From the NCBI GenBank assembly GCA_002118135.1, contig BDIU01000210.1:62232-126231 (forward strand): DNA of 64,000 nucleotides, given 5' to 3'. This document shows positions 60,150 through 64,000 of the stretch, one piece after another; position 1 is the stretch's first letter; the number at the start of each line of letters is the position of its first letter. The notes beneath the pieces were generated by a model. The model was not told the origin of the DNA. It was given only the letters and a program-made list of their open reading frames with translations, and did not search any database. This DNA comes from Trebouxia sp. TZW2008. Its lineage: Eukaryota > Chlorophyta > Trebouxiophyceae > Trebouxiales > Trebouxiaceae. Position numbers and translations under genes: made by a program.

Positions 60150-62614
60150 TCATGCTGAAGTTGTAGCTGTAGCTTTTTCCTGTTCCGCTGGGACCTGCTC
60201 ATTAGGTTTTTCTGAGACCTGCTCATTAGTCTTTCCTGAGACCTCCTTGTCATGTCCATTGCTGCTGCCATCAAGCTCATCATCGTCTACAAAGTCTCCT
60301 TTTCCACTAGGGACAGGTTTCCTGATTCCATCTAGCCATTCCTGAGATGCTTTGTTGATTCTGCACGTCAGCAATGCACCGCATTTGGTGCTTTAGCAGG
60401 GCATGCAAAGCACATTGCCAGCTTGAGCAGGGGATGTGAATGTGCTGAATGAGCCAAATTGCTGCAAATAGTATCCTGAATACTCTAAGTCTGTTGTACT
60501 GCAATTGTCATGAATGTGGCAGTGACCAAGTGCTTGTACATCAACACATGACAAGCAACTTTAAGGCCACAAATCTCTCACCCTGTCACATCACAATTGC
60601 AAGATAGCACACTTTCAAATGCTGGCATTCAAAAGCAAGAGGGCAAGATGTAGCTATCACAGACTGCAGCAGATCCTTACTTGATGCCATTGAGTTTGAA
60701 CTCTTCTGCATACTGATGGGCCAGCTCTGGTCTGCCATTGAAGATGGATCCAGCAATTAGATTGTGGACCACCTTGGTGCCAGGCCGGATGCCATTTGCT
60801 TTCATGCTTTCAAAGGCTCTGTACAAGGCAAATATAATTCAGGGGGACATAGTATACACACTGATTCCTTTGTGTTGATGCAACCCTTGGGCTACAGCAT
60901 CAAACTTGCAATTTCACCACATGCATTCATAGATGACCCTTGTGCACATATGCATCACCAGCAGTAGAATGTTCTAGCAGACCAGGCAGGGAAATGCTGC
61001 AGCACTGTTTCTTGGGCGCGGGAGCACCACCGAGGCGGGAGTGCATGCCATCCTGTGTGCAGCCAGGTGGAGGGTCCAATGCATGTGCCAGCTGTCAGTC
61101 AACAAACAGCAACCTGGTTGTTGAGGGTACCTGACAGCTACGTCTAACTGCTTATTCATGACAGCACCCTTCATGACAGCGTGGTACGCATCTGCTCTAA
61201 AGAACTGCAAGCCTAGCTCCTCTGCCCTTTGGAAGGCTTCCAGGGCCGTATTGAAGGCACGCACCTCCACACATTTCTGCAGGCAAATCCGGCAATGCAT
61301 GTTTTGTACCATTGCAATCTGATGCTGCGTGATTAGTGCCTTCACAATATGCATTCCTCGCCAATAGCTGATGTTGGCACTGATCCTTTGACAGTCAATG
61401 TACAAGAAGACCCAACACCACAGGGCATGTTCAACAAGGAGTGATGCATGCTGTTGCAGCAATGCATACATGCCATGCAGTGCAGCGTGTTGATGCAGCT
61501 GCACGATGACAAACACTGGCTCACTTTGCTGCAGAGTTTGATGCTTGCCATCCAAGGCAGGCCTGCAGTATGATTGCACACGCCAGTGTTTGCCATTGAC
61601 CCTGACTTGAGCCGGGCCCAGGACAGGTCTGACTTGTGGTCCCTGCTGACACTGGCCTTGAACAACTGAGACCAGTATTAGCAGGCACTGAACAGCCAGC
61701 AATTCCTGTGAAGCTGCTGACAACTCTTGCAATCCTCCTAATTGCAAGAAGTAACAGCTTGCAGCATCTCGAGTTCACAATCAGAGCAGCTGACTTGCAT
61801 GAGTAACAGAAGCAAATAGAATAGAATGATGAGTTCCAGCAGAAGGTCATACAGACAATGTTAGTTCAAAGTCAATTCTGATCTACTGCATATGACAGCC
61901 AAGCTTGCCGTGCCCATGCCGTACAATACATGCCCAGAATAGAGTGAGATGTAATGACTTCAGGATGTGCTGTACCCACCGTGATGAGCAATTGTGATGT
62001 ATGAAAGGTGAAGGGAACATGCTGCTGCAGCACAGCACGGTGCTTGCGCCCCTCAACCAAGGTCTGAAATGCCCAGCCTGCTTCCTGGGGGTTTCTTATT
62101 CGTTTCATGAGCTGCCGGTAGTTTTCTTCTCCTGTGACAGAGCATGAACAGTCTGAGGCTTTGTGATCTGGGCAGCAAAGAGGCAGGACTTGAAAGCAGT
62201 CATGGGAACAACAAAGAAAGATGAAGCACAGTGCGCAGGAAACATCGTGCGTGAAGACCAGGCAAACAGTCATCTTACGCTGCGAGCCATGTACTGCAAA
62301 GCGCTTTTTGATGATCTTGAAGGCCGCATATGCATCAATTGTGGGATCACTCCACCACGCAGGCCTCTTTGTCTCTGCAGCATGCCAGCAACTTGTTTAG
62401 TCATCACCCTCCCACAAAGATTTCCACTGGTCAGAGCCACAGATTCCAATGACTTGCCTGATTGCGATGGCATGCGTCTTTGCTGTGGAGCAACCTGTTG
62501 CTGAGGGGACGGTTCATCGCTTTCCAAGGCAGCAGCACTCGTTGCTTCAGTTGCCATGCATCGAAGGCTTAGTAGTCTCGAGCGAAATGTGCCACGCGCG
62601 AAAGCAGCTAACAT
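60150..62614 (-). CDS. Mitochondrial PPR-like helical-repeat protein
   Basis: Six exons, 62614-62495, 62372-62279, 62131-61980, 61276-61131, 60818-60681 and 60360-60150, close in phase to 286 residues. The start (MLAAFARGTFRSRLLSLRCM) is Arg/Leu/Ser-rich without acids, a typical mitochondrial presequence. The middle holds paired helices of PPR type: AFNTALEAFQRAEELGL, then YHAVMKGAVMNKQLDVAVR, then AFESMKANGIRPGTKVVHNL, then IAGSIFNGRPELAHQYAEEF. The C-terminus is acidic with two similar NEQV-containing units. PPR proteins bind organellar RNA; here only two or three repeats are clear, so a protein-protein role is also possible. Reading straight through intron 1 (62494-62373) also stays open but gives a worse protein. 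Confidence 0.85.
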
Positions 62615-63176
62615 CGTGGTTGTACAATCAAGATTGGCTCAATTGATGGTGTGCTCTCGAAGTCAGAGCTGCTTGGACTCTAGATTGCTGTCAAATTTAT
62701 CTTAAGTGCTTTGACAAGCATCCTTTACTGATCGCGCGACAGCGTGCTGGGCAATGTCGAGTTTGCCACAAGGAATGCCAGCGGAGGGTCACGAATCGTC
62801 AGCAATCTCGGATACGCTGCAAATGGGTCAGCAGAGCTCGCGCACGATCGTCAATGCAGCGTTCAGTCGGCGTTTTGAAAGTTAGGGTTGTATAGCTACA
62901 GCAGAAGAAGAAGAGCAGGCATGCATGGCAGTCTCGACCAACTCTCGCTGCAGCTATCTCTTGAGAAAGCCGCCGTGGAAACGCGCATCTCCGCCACATT
63001 GGTGTACAGGACAAGGATCTCTTCCCAAGGTATATTCGACCGTCTGCAAGCTTGCGTTGAAGCCTTGTAATTCAGCCCTCGGCACTTGCGCTGATAGGTC
63101 CACACCGCCATGTGTTAGCATCAGCTTTGCCCTGTCACATCACGAGTTTACCTTTCTGTGGGTCTTGTCGTTGCAG
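62615..63176. promoter_or_regulatory. Divergent promoter of PPR-like and NAC-beta genes
   Basis: The two start codons face away from each other across 562 bp. A probable non-coding first exon of NAC-beta ends near 63029 (CCCAAG|GTATAT). The intron after it ends at ttgcag just before the ATG at 63177. This layout, a start codon at the very start of exon 2, is inferred from splice signals. Confidence 0.5.
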
Positions 63177-63802
63177 ATGAATAGGGAGAGACTCATGAAG
63201 ATGGCCGGTGCCGTGCGCACCGGCGGCAAGGGGACTGTACGAAGGTACTTTGTGTGTTTGCTGCAAGATCTGTGGAGCTGTTCTGCCCGAGTACACTTGC
63301 ACCTTCTTGGGTGACTGTAGCTCACAGTTCGGGTTGATGTGCAGAAAGAAAAAGGCTGTCCACAAGACAACTTCCACAGATGACAAAAGGCTACAAAATA
63401 CACTGAAAAGATTAGGTGTCAACACAATACCCGGAATCGAGGAGGTTAATATCTTCATGGATGACACTGTCATTCACTTTGCCAACCCAAAAGGTGAGGC
63501 AGTCACTGCAAAGTTCTTAGGGCAGCAGCACAGCCTACATACAATACCACTTGACGACTGTTGTGTCTCGGCTGCAGTTCAAGCGTCCATTGCCGCCAAC
63601 ACATATGTTGTCAGCGGCCCTTCCCAGCAGAAGAGTAAGTAAAAGCCACGCTACGCCCTTCCTTGCCCTGTGCCACCCTGCACAGTGGATGTCACGCTGA
63701 GCTGTGGCTGCAATGCTTGCAGAGTTGCAAGACTTGTTGCCTGGCATCATCAACCAATTGGGTCCTGACAACCTCTCTCACCTGAAGAAGATTGCACAGC
63801 AG
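63177..63802 (+). CDS. BTF3: NAC-beta / basic transcription factor 3 (3' end outside window)
   Basis: Exons 63177-63244, 63345-63493, 63578-63634 and 63723-63802 close in phase and give the first 118 residues. The sequence matches NAC-beta throughout: [20 protein letters not shown], the basic ribosome-binding [10 protein letters not shown], the NAC domain with [20 protein letters not shown] and [14 protein letters not shown], then [20 protein letters not shown]. With NAC-alpha it forms the ribosome-bound nascent-chain complex in the cytosol. The acidic C-terminal tail expected after the last exon is not seen before the window ends, so the gene continues to the right. Confidence 0.96.
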
Positions 63803-64000
63803 GTACCCTTCGCAGCTCATCCTGCTACACCATTGTGCAAGGCAACCTTGCATGTATACCTTGAGATCAATGGTCATGCATTGCCTTGCAAGGTTGCATC
63901 TGTCCTTTACCTGTTCTGGCCAGTAAAATGAGCACACCTCAGCAACCTGCCAGCTAATCAGCAGCATCCGGTAGATCTGCCTCCCTTCAAAGCAACAGCT

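Noticed and set aside
1..64000. Transposons, CRISPR arrays, tRNA or rRNA genes
   Set aside because: No transposase or reverse-transcriptase motifs, terminal repeats, spacer arrays, cloverleaf candidates or rRNA-like stretches were recognised. Absence of tRNAs was judged by eye only.

Overview
The window is nuclear DNA from an intron-rich eukaryote, most likely a green alga (Chlorophyta, perhaps a trebouxiophyte). The plant/alga-type UBC9/SCE1, the NAC-beta/BTF3 and the DUF599 protein support this, as do dense short exons with GT/TGCAG junctions and the standard stop codons. The species cannot be named from sequence alone. Gene models were built by hand from GT-AG junctions. Unless stated otherwise, the phases close exactly across all exons.

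Layout. 1-8.3 kb: a minus-strand gene for a large Gln/Ser/Pro-rich protein, a ~115-bp minisatellite, and a lone minus-strand terminal exon. 8.3-12.7 kb: an F-box/kelch protein (minus, 10 exons). 13.2-14.8 kb: a coiled-coil protein (plus). 15.7-17.4 kb: a four-TM DUF599 protein (plus). 18.6-21.4 kb: a HIRAN-domain protein with a degenerate HNH-like C-terminus (minus). 22.1-43.9 kb: a giant multi-pass membrane glycosyltransferase with a C-terminal PelF-like GT4 domain (minus, 46 exons, about 3,384 aa). 44.25-45.05 kb: a spherulin-4/Sph3-type (GH135-like) glycoside hydrolase (plus). 46.2-57.7 kb: a large disordered, probably nuclear protein with about 23 RNA polymerase II CTD-like heptads and seven 54-residue acidic repeats (plus). 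58.4-59.3 kb: the SUMO E2 UBC9/SCE1 (minus). 60.15-62.6 kb: a mitochondrial PPR-like protein (minus). 63.2 kb to the edge: NAC-beta/BTF3 (plus, 3' end outside).

The most exciting region is 22.1-45.05 kb. The giant GT4 and the Sph3-like hydrolase are divergent across only 364 bp. A large membrane GT4 (Gtb3) and a spherulin-4 hydrolase (Sph3) are core parts of the fungal galactosaminogalactan cluster, and PelF with a hydrolase-containing PelA are their counterparts in bacterial Pel synthesis. The algal pair therefore looks like a minimal GAG/Pel-like exopolysaccharide module. The second highlight is the CTD-mimic protein: heptads of the form Tyr-Ser-Pro-Thr-Ser-Pro-Ala in a gene that is not RPB1.
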